Shown in pieces: positions 21,601 to 32,583 of a stretch of DNA of 64,000 bases (the stretch's first letter is position 1; each line of letters starts with the position of its first letter). Origin of the DNA: Allium sativum (Eukaryota > Streptophyta > Magnoliopsida > Asparagales > Amaryllidaceae). The position numbers were made by a program, and so were the translations under genes. Under the pieces are notes generated by a model that saw nothing but the letters and a program-made list of their open reading frames with translations, was not told the origin of the DNA and ran no database searches. The stretch spans positions 628,124,786 through 628,188,785 of the forward strand of contig CM060915.1 of NCBI GenBank assembly GCA_030737875.1, given 5' to 3'.

Positions 21601-22731
21601 TAAGTGTATTTTGTTGGTGGCAAAGAAATTCGTTTCTTTAGCCTTATACCCAGAATATGTTTGTGGAAACAAATGAGTGATCTGTCAGATATGACGGTGT
21701 GATATTCAAAGACGTTGAAGAATAATCCGTCAACGGTAACGTGACTTCAAACCTCACAACCCGAGAAAGACAATAGTTGGGCTAGGCAGCATGGCTAGTT
21801 GCGTCATACCCAAGCAGGGTATATTATCACCATCTAGAGTAATTCCTTTTGTTTCCTAATCTATATTCACTGCTGTAACTTCGGTAATCGGAAGGGTCAT
21901 TCCCAACCGTGGAGGTGGTAATATATTCGTTACAATCAAGCTAAATGAGTGGACGGTCATGTGTGGCCGGGTTGCAGGACGTTCTTGTTGAACCCCAGTG
22001 TATCTTCTCTAGAGTACACTGATCGGTGGGTGCTCCCATACCCTGTCAGTTAGAAACCAAATTTCCAATAAGCGCTCGACGGTTTTAGATTTTATTCTAT
22101 GTACGTGAACGTGAGATGCAAGCGATTCACTAGATGATTATTTATTTGATAAATACTATCATAAATATCAAACGTTTTGATATTAAAATACAAGGGTCGT
22201 TTTCCATATAGTAGTTATGGATTGGGCTTAAGATTTCTAAAGTAATTGAATCTGTTAATAACGGAACACCATATCCCTTATTTTTCCCCGTGTACATCTT
22301 TTTAACTATGTTTACTCACACCAGTCCCCTGACTGACCCGGAGTTTATTTTCTGTGTTTTCCCTAAACTCTTGGGTACTCATAATGATTATTATGAGTAG
22401 GCAAGTAATTCAGGTTGGCAAATGGAATCCTCGCGAAATTCAAGTTGCAGGACAAGTCTAGTAGTTTTAACTACACCTATGTATCCAGTTAGATTTGTAT
22501 TTCCATATCATGATGTATTATTATGTGAATGTACTATGATGTTGTAAGTTGTTGATGTATTATGATGTATCAGACCCTATGATGTAATGTATTTGTATTT
22601 TTAAATTCCGCTGTGAGATTTCTGTTAACTTCTTATTCTTCTATTCTATTAGTTCTATCTTTTCTATCTCATCTTCTAATTTCTTTCAATAATGACACGG
22701 TTTTCGGAGGGTCGAAAATCGCGCCGTTACA
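18614..22731 (+). repeat. TEK-2 3' LTR (4.1 kb, uninterrupted)
   Basis: Begins TGTAATGGCTGG and ends CGCGCCGTTACA; the two ends form an imperfect inverted repeat. It is the full-length reference for the split 5' LTR. The first ~430 bp (AT-rich, with TATATA runs around 18940-19045) are seen only here. The TATA box is at 19472-19481 and the GC-rich stretch at about 20126-20806. No gene. Confidence 0.94.
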
Positions 22732-23022
22732 TAAAACTTCGAATATACGTTCATGACGCGTATATGCAAAATCTTTATATATTGGATTGTCCAAATTCAA
22801 AATAAATAAATATTCAAATATGTATAAAACGATTTAAATTTTTAAAACAAAATTGTTTTCATTTGAAAAATATACTCTTCACACTCGTTCTAGGATACTA
22901 CTGATCCTATCTCTATGAGCCATTCTAATTGGATATTACTAACCCAATATCTGATGAATTCTTTCGTATGGTTCTAATGTGTCTTGTTCTCGAGCTCTGT
23001 AAACCAAAGCTCTGATACCAAC
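22732..23022 (-). other. LARD-A interior remnant next to the primer site
   Basis: Reverse-complement match to 35802-36090 of LARD-B (shared TGGACAATCCA and GGATATTACTAACCC-type segments). Non-coding. Confidence 0.8.
23009..23020 (-). promoter_or_regulatory. LARD-A primer-binding site, tRNA-iMet type
   Basis: GCTCTGATACCA in plus orientation, two bases from the LTR end TGTAGGAACCCG at 23023. Confidence 0.9.
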
Positions 23023-24734
23023 TGTAGGAACCCGAACTTCCCCGGTCTCCGAAGAGATGAGAAAGAACGAATTACTATGAGGACAAGACAAATCAGAACA
23101 CAAACCGAAGAACATTTCATTGCTATTACAACAATTCCATCAGATACAAGAATATACAGAGTATAAATGAATAAATTACATTCAACAAATATCAGAGATT
23201 ACAATAAATTACATAGCAGCGGAAAATAATACAAAGCACAACTGAAGGTGATATACGGATACAGAGCTTTCCGAGCATCGTTCCAGCTGTAAATCAGGAT
23301 CCTGTGAATATAAATCTGCAAAACCAAAACTACTAGCTGCCCGTGTCGAAAATAGGGCACCCAGAGTTTAGGTTAAAACAATAAACTCCAGGTCAGTCAT
23401 GTGACTGGTGTGAGAACTAAAACAGTTATTTAAAGCTTTACTTTAAAAGAGAGTAATTCAAGGGACCACGCCATATAACACAGAACGGGTTTTCTCCCAA
23501 GAATACCAGTGCATAGAATAAACAGCGCAATGCTTTTTCAAAAAATGAAGCTATTATAAGACCCAGGTTCCATCACATAATGCAATGCAAGCCGGAGGAT
23601 AGGGTTTTCCCTTATAATAGCCAAACATGCTTGGTACGTTTTAAAACAAATCATTTGATACTATAATAAGTGTATAGTGTCAAAGCAATTTCAATCATAA
23701 ATATAAATCATAGACGGCATGGGTACCATATATCATGTCGCCATACTAGTTCTACAATTAAAACCGCAATACACGTATTGGGAATTGGATTTCCGTCATG
23801 AGTCGAGGAAAGGGGCAAGCTCCTCTCCGCTTTCGAGACACTCTAGCAAATGTCTCAGGACTACACACTCTGGGCAATCCTGGATGCTTCAGGGCTGGTC
23901 CCCACTTACGTTAGAGGATTAATTATGCCTGAACACACGTTTCCCGGTCCTTACAGACCTAAAATCGAGGCGCCTCATCCAACAACCACATAGGTGAAAA
24001 GTATATAAATGTCAGGGCTGGTAAGTCACTGACACCACCAAAGCTAGAAAGAAACGTCGTGCTCTCCCTGCAGTCCTTATCCTGTTTTTAACTCATACCG
24101 AGGTGTGAGGCTTGCGAATTCACGTTATACACAAAGCTACGCCACAAAGGCCATGCTTTGATCATCAACCACAAGACTTTGCTTTTCAACAGAAGCCTTG
24201 ATCCATGCAACTCAGCATGCCACACAGGCAATTCATGCCATGCGACTGATGTCCATCGATATACAACCTCTGAGCTCGTACGTCTCAGAGAAGGGCGTTA
24301 AGCAAAAGAATAAATTATCCGCCGCCAAACAGATGTATATTTAATAGAGATCAATCAACATAGAATAAAATCCAATGTCAGAATACAATCCATTTACAAG
24401 TTTGTTCTGGGTCTTAACGAAACCAGAGGCACTTTCCTCGCATATCCATCGATCTCCAAGTACGTCTGGACAACCACCAACTGATTCCCTCATCTTGGGT
24501 GTACAGCCCAATCAAAATCATCAGTAATCACCCAAACGATGTGAAGACTTCCGGTCTTCGAACACCGTCTTCATCTTCGACATATCATCGAATCGGTTAT
24601 TCAGAATGGGTATAAACCCGGCCTTTCCGAACAACCCGCGTATATTAAAAACAAATGTTACACAAACACAACATACGCCTCATTCCAATTCATCAGTCAC
24701 TAACCGCAAATTAGCAAGAGAACAATTTCCCAAA

Positions 24735-24767
24735 TATTAACCCCGAAGGCCGAAACCAACATCAGAT
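24735..24767 (-). repeat. Cross-family conserved block, LARD-A copy 1
   Basis: In sense: ATCTGATGTTGGTTTCGGCC then TTCGGGGTTAATA. See also 27032-27064 and copies in LARD-C, LARD-D, TRG-1 and TRG-3. Confidence 0.8.
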
Positions 24768-25756
24768 CTATATCCAGGAAAGGTTCCCATTAATTTTATC
24801 CAAGATAAATTCTTTAAAATTTATCCTTTAATCTTCCTTTGGATGTCATTTACAACCAAATTATGGTTTTTCAAACTAGTCGAGATTAGCGAATCACACC
24901 GAAGTAATTATTTATTTTATTTCCCAATCCCAACCTATTCATCCCATGAAGCAAAACTGGTAGTACTCCATATCTAATACCACGGTGTTATCGGTAAAAT
25001 TAATTACCATTTCACGTTCAAATCTAATTAAAGATTTGACTATCGTTTTGGAGCAAAACTGGTGATACTCCATTCTCGCTCATTTTCCAAATTTGATAAT
25101 TTAAATTATCAATTCACATTTCAATCTAATTGCAGATTCATTAAAACTCCTTTTACTGGGTTAAAGAACTAATGTCATTTAAAACACAGTTCACGACAAA
25201 CCCAAATCACATTCTATTTATTATCTTTTCAAATATGGAGTTTTTCATCCCAATTTTTACCAAATCATTTCTTATGATTTTACACTAATTATTACTATTT
25301 TTAATAATTTTATCAAGGCCCGTACAGTCGATTTCCATCAATGGCCATCGAACTGCACTTACAGCCACCTTTTACAAATTTGATTTGGACGTATCTCCAA
25401 ATCCAACCGTTATATTTCAAATTTATAATATTCGTTAGAAACCTCTTTTCGATACGAACCCAACGGTTCCGGTTTTAGGAGAATCCGACGGTCGGATCTC
25501 CCGTAATGTCCGTTCGAAGTTAATGGTCGAAATTCGCGAACTGCCGCGGCACGGCGCGTTCTATTCAGGCCATTATATTATATATGTAATATATATAATA
25601 TATATTTCGTCGATTTCTATTTCAAACGAATTTTATAAATCGTTTTAAATTCGTTTCAAAAACAATTTCAACTTCCATTTCAATTCAAATCAAAATTGAA
25701 TTTTTCCTTATAAATTCGTTTTAAAATTCATTTCTATTCAATTCAAATTTCAATTC

Positions 25757-26720
25757 ACTTTGAATTCATTTTCAATTCAATTCGAATTCGTTTTCAATTC
25801 AATTCGAATTGGTTTTCTATTCGATTCAATTCAAATTGGTTTTCTATTCGATTCAATTCAAATTAGTTATCTATTCAATTCAATTCGAATTCATTATCTA
25901 TTCAATTCAATTCAAATTCGTTATATATTCAATTCAAATCAAATTCGTTATCTATTCAATTCAATTCAAATTCGTTATATATTCAATTCAAATCAAATTC
26001 GTTATATATTCAATTCAATTCAAATTCGTTATATATTCAATTCAAATCAAATTCGTTATATATTCAATTCAAATCAAATTCGTTATATATTCAGTTCAAA
26101 TCAAATTCGTTATATATTCAAATCAAATCAAATTTTTATATATTCAATTCAAATCAAATTCATTATATATTCAATTCAAATCAAATTCGTTTTCTATTCA
26201 ATTCAAATCAAATTCGTTTTCTATTCAATTCAAATCAAATTGGTTTTCTATTCGATTCAATTCAAATTGGTTTTCTATTCGATTCAATTCAAATTGGTTT
26301 TCTATTCGATTCAATTCAAATTGGTTTTCTATTCGATTCAATTCAAATTTGTTATATATTCAATTCAAATCAAATTCGTTATATATTCAATTCAAATCAA
26401 ATTCGTTATATATTCAATTCAAATCAAATTCGTTTTCTATTCAATTCAATTCAAATTCGTTATATATTCAATTCAAATTAAATTCGTTTTCTATTCGATT
26501 CAATTCAAATTGGTTTTCTATTCGATTCAATTCAAATTGGTTTTCTATTCGATTCAATTCAAATTGGTTTTATATTCGATTCAATTCAAATTGGTTTTCT
26601 ATTCGATTCAATTCGAATTGGTTTTCTATTCGATTCAATTCAAATTGGTTTTCTATTCGATTCAATTCAAATTCGTTTTCTATATATTCGATTCAAATTC
26701 GTTTTCTATATATTCGATTT
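25757..26720 (-). repeat. 27-bp minisatellite, about 35 units (LARD-A LTR)
   Basis: Degenerate tandem repeat with unit CTATTCGATTCAATTCAAAT plus TGGTTTT (27 bp). Because 27 is divisible by three and the unit lacks stops in two frames, it creates two overlapping long open frames with 9-residue periodicity. The homologous site in LARD-B has about 11 units and in LARD-C about 6, and I see none in LARD-D. Confidence 0.92.
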
Positions 26721-27031
26721 TTAAATCTCTTTTCAATTTTCATTTTTAAAAACGAATATAATCGATATAAATATCGTTCGCGTCAAAATAGCGCATCTCT
26801 AATCAACACGGCTTTATATATTTCAATAATTCCGTTATTCTATTCAACAAATGAATATTTATTCTATTCAATACCATAGATCTATATTTTGGTCAACACA
26901 TGACTAATCTCAACGAATGAGTACTGTCCATATGTGACTATTTTTGTTATTTAATATATTTTATAAAAATTATGGTATCTCTCATTTGATTTAACTCCAA
27001 CCGTAAATTAGTAAGAGAACGATTCCCTAAA

Positions 27032-27064
27032 TATTAACCCCGAAGGCCGAAACCAACATCAGAT
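27032..27064 (-). repeat. Cross-family conserved block, LARD-A copy 2
   Basis: Same 33-nt core as copy 1, 2.3 kb away in the same LTR and at the position used in LARD-D. Confidence 0.8.
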
Positions 27065-28169
27065 TAATAACCAGGAGACCACTCATCTTATCTATTTTAA
27101 TTAGTTTCTAATTTTATATATGATAAAGATGTAAATTTTATTGTTAAAATATCTCGTTCAACACATGACTAATCTCAACGGATAAGTACTGTCAACACAT
27201 GAACCTATATATTATATTGATAAAGATGTAAATTTTATTATTATAATATTTCGTTCAACACATGACTAATCTCAACGGATGAGTACGCTCAACACATGAA
27301 CCTTTATATTATAATATTCTTTATTTTCTAAATTGGAATGAAGCCCAATCAATTACCATATAAAGTTAATTATATGGGTTCCATACAACACATGTATATA
27401 GTAGCAACGATAAATAATCAACCATCATCCAAAGTGCACAACACTGTACAAGCATCAAATATAGATATCTAACGCTTATAACAGCCTGTCGATCCATCGA
27501 TCGACATACAACTAATTATTCGGATTAGTGTATGTCGTATTTTATCCCAATATCCGTGTGGGGTTTCAAACAATCAAACGCATATTTTATTTGTGCAGTT
27601 GGGCGATGTGTAAAATTTATCGTCCCAATCAATGTCCTTCAAATAGGTGTACATAAACAAACCGTCCGGTTTGTAAATGAATATTTGTTTATCCACATTC
27701 ACGTTAAAAATTATATTTTTAACGACCAAACTATTTTATTCAACCTATGAATATTCTATTCGGTTCATTTATCAAATAAAATGATATCTTTATTTTTCTA
27801 ACTTATTTTAGAAAATTTCGGCGGCATAACGGCACGATACTAGAAACGGGACAAGGCCTAGCCTTATCCCCGTTCTAGTGATGGCCCACGCCATTCACAC
27901 ATCAATCAAATCAATTTCATTTCAACAAACAATTCAATTCAACCCAAATAATCTAACCAACTACACAGCCAAACAAACAAGTCCATGGTCTGTGGACGAT
28001 TGTGTCAGGTGCTACTAAACACCGTCTGCATCCTAGTATATATATATATAACTAGAAAAAGAAATTGAAGAGTGAGAAGTTCTCACCTATAGCTATTCCA
28101 ACTCCACGACACTTCATTTAGAGAAATCTTCTTCTTTTCGTCTTTTGTCACTTTCGTTGCCCGTATTCA

Positions 28170-29024
28170 CTACATAAATAAAAATCACATTTTTTACTTC
28201 GCTGTTCAATATATAAAAATCGAATTTTTACTTCGCTTTTCAATATATAAAAATCGAATTTTTACTTAGCTATTCAACATATAAAGATCGAATTTTTACT
28301 TCGCTATTCAATATATAAAAATCGAATTTTTACTTTGCTATTCAATATATAAGAATCGAATTTTTTTTTTGTTTTTTTTACTTAGTTGCCATGTATATAA
28401 AAATCCCATTTTTATAATCATGCTATATGGATAAAAATTCTATTTTTACATCGCCTCTATATAGACAAAAATTATATTTTTACAATGCTACTATATAGAT
28501 AAAGATTTCGCCTTTTCAAATATAAAGATTTCGCCTTTTCAAATTTCAAAAATCTAATCTTTTCTATTTTAAAAATCTAATCTTTTCCTCAATAAAAATC
28601 ACAACTTTATATATCCTAAAATCTCGCCTTTTTATATTTAAAAACCCGATCTTTTTCTTTTGAAAATCTAGTCTTTGTAAATTAAAAATCATATCTTTAC
28701 AAATTAAAAATCGTATTATTATTTTTTTAAACAAAATCATAGCTTTTCACATCAAAAATCTCTTCTTTTCCTAGGTGATAAAAATCACATTTTTATCTCG
28801 TCGCTACTTCTATAAAGGTCCCATCTTTATAACTTCACTACACGCGTAAAAATCGTATTTTTATTACGATGTTTATATATTAAAAATCCAATTTTTATTC
28901 AAATAAATCCATAAAAATCAAATCTTTGTCCTATCACATATGTATGTTGAAGATCAGATCCGATTTTTAGAATTATCTTCATATTTAAAACTGAAAACAA
29001 AGATTATTTTATATAAAAACTTAC
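28170..29024 (-). other. Predicted intron inside LARD-A LTR leader
   Basis: Minus-strand donor AACG/GTAAGTTTTTAT at 29024 and acceptor TTTATGTAG/TGAATACGGGCAAC ending at 28170. The GC-rich sequence upstream turns abruptly AT-rich. Donor and acceptor match the equivalent sites in LARD-B and LARD-C. Confidence 0.5.
28195..28372 (-). repeat. 34-bp tandem array, about 5 units (LARD-A LTR)
   Basis: Units of the form CGAATTTTTACTTCGCTATT then CAATATATAAAAAT; the same repeat as in LARD-B and LARD-C. It lies inside the predicted intron. Confidence 0.88.
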
Positions 29025-29349
29025 CGTTGCTCATCGGGGAAGGAGGAGGGGTTCGCAAGCAGGGGGAGTTTGGCGCGGGGTCGATGGGGTTGGCGAGGTC
29101 TCGCCGGTGCAGTGCGGTGCGCGTTCATCAGCAGTGGCGCTGTTCGGGTTTAGGGTTTGAAGGGAGGGGGCTCACCGTTCGTAGGGGCTGGAGTTGAAGA
29201 ACGGAGAGGGGGGAGAAGCAAGGGATGCGGCGCCGGAGGATATGGGATCGCTGGCGAGATCCGGTGAGTGGCGGCACCCCGGTGGCGTCGTGGTCATCGC
29301 GATTTGGGGGAAGAAGAGGTGCGCAAGAGGAGATGGACGGGGAGCGGGT

Positions 29350-29354
29350 CTCGC
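29350..29354. repeat. Target-site duplication CTCGC, left copy (LARD-B)
   Basis: CTCGC precedes the TGTAAC start of LARD-B and recurs at 43275-43279 after its TTATA end. Confidence 0.95.
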
Positions 29355-30299
29355 TGTAACAACCCGTAAAATGCGAGCCAGTTTGAAATTTTTATTTTTG
29401 CAATTTTAGCGAATTTTGATTATTTAAAATGAATTATTTTAAATAATATCGACGTGAAATTTATTTTGAATAGAATTCAACGTATATATTATATACGTCG
29501 TCGTTAGAATATATAATAATTATATATAATTATAAAAGGAATTGAAAATGGCGCGGTAGTTCGAAAATTCGATTTCTAATTTCAAATGGATATACAGAAT
29601 TCAATATAAGTCAGAATTGAACGAAACAAGAAATATTTGAATCTGTATAACTATATCTTTGTAACGAAGTTAACAAACTGAGATTTCATTGTAGAAATGA
29701 TAAGATATGTCCAGTTTAAAATTAGAAATAGTCGCTGTGGAATTTATATATATTTTTATATATATAAGGCCCTTAAAAATAGCAATTTTGCAAACGACCT
29801 CGGATTTCGACGAAACCACTTTTGTTGGATCCGCAGTGTTAAGTTATTGCTAGATTCCAAATTTCATAATTTTTCGAATCGATATGTGAGCGTGGCAAAG
29901 GAAAACGCGTTTGACCAGTTTCAGTTGATTTTAATCGACTGGAAATTGGCCATTTTTCCAACGGTCTCAGAATTCAACGAAACTAGTTTTGTTAGGACCG
30001 TATCGTCAATACGAAGCTAGAAAATATTTTTCTGGAATTTTTCTAGTTAGTATGTGACCCCGGTAATTTGAAATGTACGTTTAAAATTCAATATAGTGAT
30101 TTAAATGTAAATTTAACGGAAACTGATTGTAACAATCGAATCAGCTTGCGATACATATCCCATTGTGTTCGGAATGAGGGTAAAACGCTATGGACGACAG
30201 GCGGTGGGCCTCGTTTCGAGGTCGTAATTGAAAGTCAACTCTTTAGGATAAAATAAATAAATTAATAAAAAAAAAAATCTCTCTCCTATATTCCCTCTG

Positions 30300-30606
30300 C
30301 CCCCCCCCCCCCCCCCGTTGTTTCATTCGAACAGATGAAATCAAAATAAAAAAAAAAAAAACCCTAGATATCGACAGCCGCCCCCCCCCCTGAAGCGCCG
30401 CCGCCCATCGCCGAACCTCCCCCCTCCCTCGACGAACCCGCCGAACCTCCCCCCTCCCTCGACGAACCCACCGAAGCCCCCCCCTCCCTCGACGAGCCCA
30501 CCGAAGCCCCCTCGCACGCAATGCTGAAGCCGCCGAACCCCCCCCCCCCTCCTGAAGTGCCGCCGACGACAGTTTCACCCCCCCCCCCCTTTTTCTTCAA
30601 AATGCT
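30300..30606 (+). promoter_or_regulatory. GC-rich, poly-C leader block in LARD-B 5' LTR
   Basis: An island of C-runs (17 C at 30300-30316, others near 30380, 30478, 30540, 30580) with a ~29-bp repeat around CCTCCCTCGACGAACCC, in otherwise AT-rich LTR. The G-rich complement could form G-quadruplexes. It sits just after a possible TATA region and ends at the predicted donor, so it is likely the first leader exon. The equivalent in the 3' LTR is 37784-38086. Open frames here are low-complexity glycine/proline runs and are not called. Confidence 0.55.
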
Positions 30607-31298
30607 GTAAGTTTTTAATTTATTTACTTTATTTTTATTTTTATTTAAAACAGAAAACCGATTTTTAAATGATAGGAAAAAAAACTGATTTTAACATAAT
30701 TTAAAAACAGATTTTATTTCGAAAAGGAAACTGATTTTGTTTAAAGATTGAAACTGTTTTTATAAAAAGATTAAACTGTTTTTTTTTATGAGGATTAAAA
30801 CTGATTTTTTATGAGGTGAAAACTGATTTGTTTATAAAGATTAAAACTGTGTTTTTAATTAGGAATGTAAAACTGAAAATTTTAAAGATTTTAAAACTGA
30901 AATTTTTAAAAAGAGAAAAACTGTTTTTTTTCAAAGATTTTAAAACTGAATTTTTAAAAAGAGTTAAAAACTGAATTTTTAATTATGTTGTAAAGTTATG
31001 AAAAATAGGATTTTTATATATGGCATAGCGAACTAAAAATTCGATTTTTATATATTGAATAGCGAACTAAAAATTCGATTTTTATATATTGAATAGCGAA
31101 CTAAAAATTCGATTTTTATATATTGAATAGCGAACTAAAAATTCGATTTTTATATATTGAATAGCGAACTAAAAATTCGATTTTTATATATTGAATAGCG
31201 AACTAAAAATTCGATTTTTTATATATTGAATAGCGAACTAAAAATTCGATTTTTATATATTGAATAGCGAACTAAAAATTCGATTTTTACATAGGTAG
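30607..31298 (+). other. Predicted intron inside LARD-B 5' LTR leader
   Basis: Donor ATGCT/GTAAGTTTTTAATTT at 30607; acceptor ATAGGTAG/TGAAAGCGGGCAACG ending at 31298. GC-rich exon turns to AT-rich intron exactly at the donor. The copy in the 3' LTR is 38087-38771. Positions align with GT-AG sites in LARD-A and LARD-C, although surrounding exon sequence differs. Confidence 0.5.
31021..31290 (+). repeat. 34-bp tandem array, 8 units (LARD-B 5' LTR)
   Basis: Unit AGCGAACTAAAAATTCGATT then TTTATATATTGAAT, nearly invariant. Within the predicted intron. Confidence 0.95.
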
Positions 31299-32279
31299 TG
31301 AAAGCGGGCAACGAAGATGAAAAAGGATGCGATGACGACGAAGACTTCTGCAAATGAAGTGCCGTGGAGCTAGGATAGCTATAAGTGAGAATTTCTCACT
31401 CTTCAATTTATTTTCTAGTTATATATATATATACTAGGATGCAGACGGTGCTTAGTAGCACCCGACACAATCGTCCACAAACCATGGACTTGTTTGTTTG
31501 GTTGCATAGATTAGTTTGATTATGTGATTGAATTGTTTGAGTGAAATTGAATGATTTGATTGATGTGTGAATGGCGTGGGCCTTCACTAGACCGGGGATA
31601 AGGCTAGGCCTCGTCCCGTTTCTAGTATCGTGCCGTTATGCCGCCGAAATTTTCTAAAATATGTTAGAAAAATAAAAATATCATTTTATTGAATAAATGA
31701 ATTGAATAGAAATTCATAGGTTGAAATAAAATGTTTTATCGTTAAAAATATAATTTTTAACGTGAAGTGAATAAAATAGAATATTCATTTACAAACCAGA
31801 CGGTTTGTTTATGTACACCTATTTGAAGGACATTGATTGGGACGATAAATTTTACACATCGCCCAACTGCACGAATAAAATATTTGTTGATTGTTTGAAA
31901 CCCCACACGGGTGTTGGGATGAAATTTGAAGTTCACTCATCCTGATTGATTAAATATGTCGATCGATTGATTGACAGGCTGTTATAAGCGTTGAATATCT
32001 ATATTTGATGCTTATACAGTGTAGTGCACTTTGGTTGATGGTTGATTATTTTCAATGCTATTATATACATGTGTTGTATGAAAATCCATATAATTAATTT
32101 TATATGGTAATTGATTGGGCCTCATTCCAGTTTTGAAAAAGAAATATTTGAAAAAGAAATATTTGAAAAAGAAATATTTGAAAAAGAATATTTGAAAATA
32201 AAGGAATATATGAAGCCGTGTTGATTAGATTGACGCCATTTTGACGTGAACGATATTTATATCGATTTTAAAAGTGATT

Positions 32280-32583
32280 TCGAAATGAATTGAATTGAAA
32301 ACGAATTCAAAGTGAATTGAATTGAAAACGAATTCAAAGTGAATTGAATTGAAAGTGATTTCGAAGTGAATTGAATTGAAAGTGATTTCAAAGTGAATTG
32401 AATTGAAAACGAATTCAAAGTGAATTGAATTGAAAACGAATTCAAAGTGAATTGAATTGAAAGTGATTTCGAAGTGAATTGAATTGAAAGTGATTTCGAA
32501 GTGAATTGAATTGAAAGTGTTTTCGAAATGAATTGAATTGAAAGTGATTTCGAAATGAATTGAATTGAAACCGAATTCAAATT
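32280..32583 (+). repeat. 27-bp minisatellite, about 11 units (LARD-B 5' LTR)
   Basis: Unit GAATTGAATTGAAAACGAAT plus TCAAAGT, with AGTGATTTCGA variants. It gives a 9-residue periodic open frame on the minus strand (32257-32580), which is an artefact. Confidence 0.94.

Larger units (their letters stand above)
1..22731 (+). mobile_element. TEK-2, Tekay/Del-type Ty3/gypsy chromovirus, interrupted by TRG-1
   Basis: Element on the plus strand. The 5' LTR is 1-240 and 9597-13047 (split by TRG-1; the first ~434 bp lie off the window), the interior is 13048-18613 and the 3' LTR is 18614-22731. LTR ends are TGTAATGGC and GCCGTTACA. The RT/integrase motifs and the C-terminal chromodomain place it in the chromovirus branch, most like Tekay/Del. 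It is inserted in the interior of LARD-A. The right target duplication is predicted to be TAAAA (22732-22736), but the left copy is not in the window. The LTRs differ at scattered sites, more than those of TRG-1 or LARD-B, so it is older than both. Confidence 0.93.
23023..29354 (-). repeat. LARD-A 5' LTR, major segment (left of LARD-B)
   Basis: Aligns in reverse with most of the LARD-B LTR: the GGCGGCGG-type block near 24320, the CGCCGCGGCAGTTCG-type block near 25550, the AT palindrome near 25575 and the TTTCGGCGGCATAACGG block near 27817. It carries an expanded 27-bp minisatellite (25757-26720), two copies of the cross-family block, a 34-bp array (28195-28372) and a GC-rich exon-like stretch (about 29030-29354). 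The two longest open frames (25760-26749, 25809-26879) are repeat artefacts. No gene. Confidence 0.87.

Noticed and set aside
25757..26720. Possible CRISPR array
   Set aside because: Direct head-to-tail repeats without unique spacers, in plant retrotransposon DNA.
25760..26879. Two overlapping open frames of 329 and 356 codons
   Set aside because: Both are read-throughs of the 27-bp minisatellite with strict 9-residue periodicity; no domain, and the array size varies between copies.
30243..30600. Glycine/proline-rich frames on both strands near the poly-C block
   Set aside because: Low-complexity GC-rich repeat; frames shift with homopolymer length between the two LTRs.
32257..32580. 107-codon minus-strand frame (and its copy at 39730-40053)
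   Set aside because: Translation of the 27-bp array in the LARD-B LTRs.
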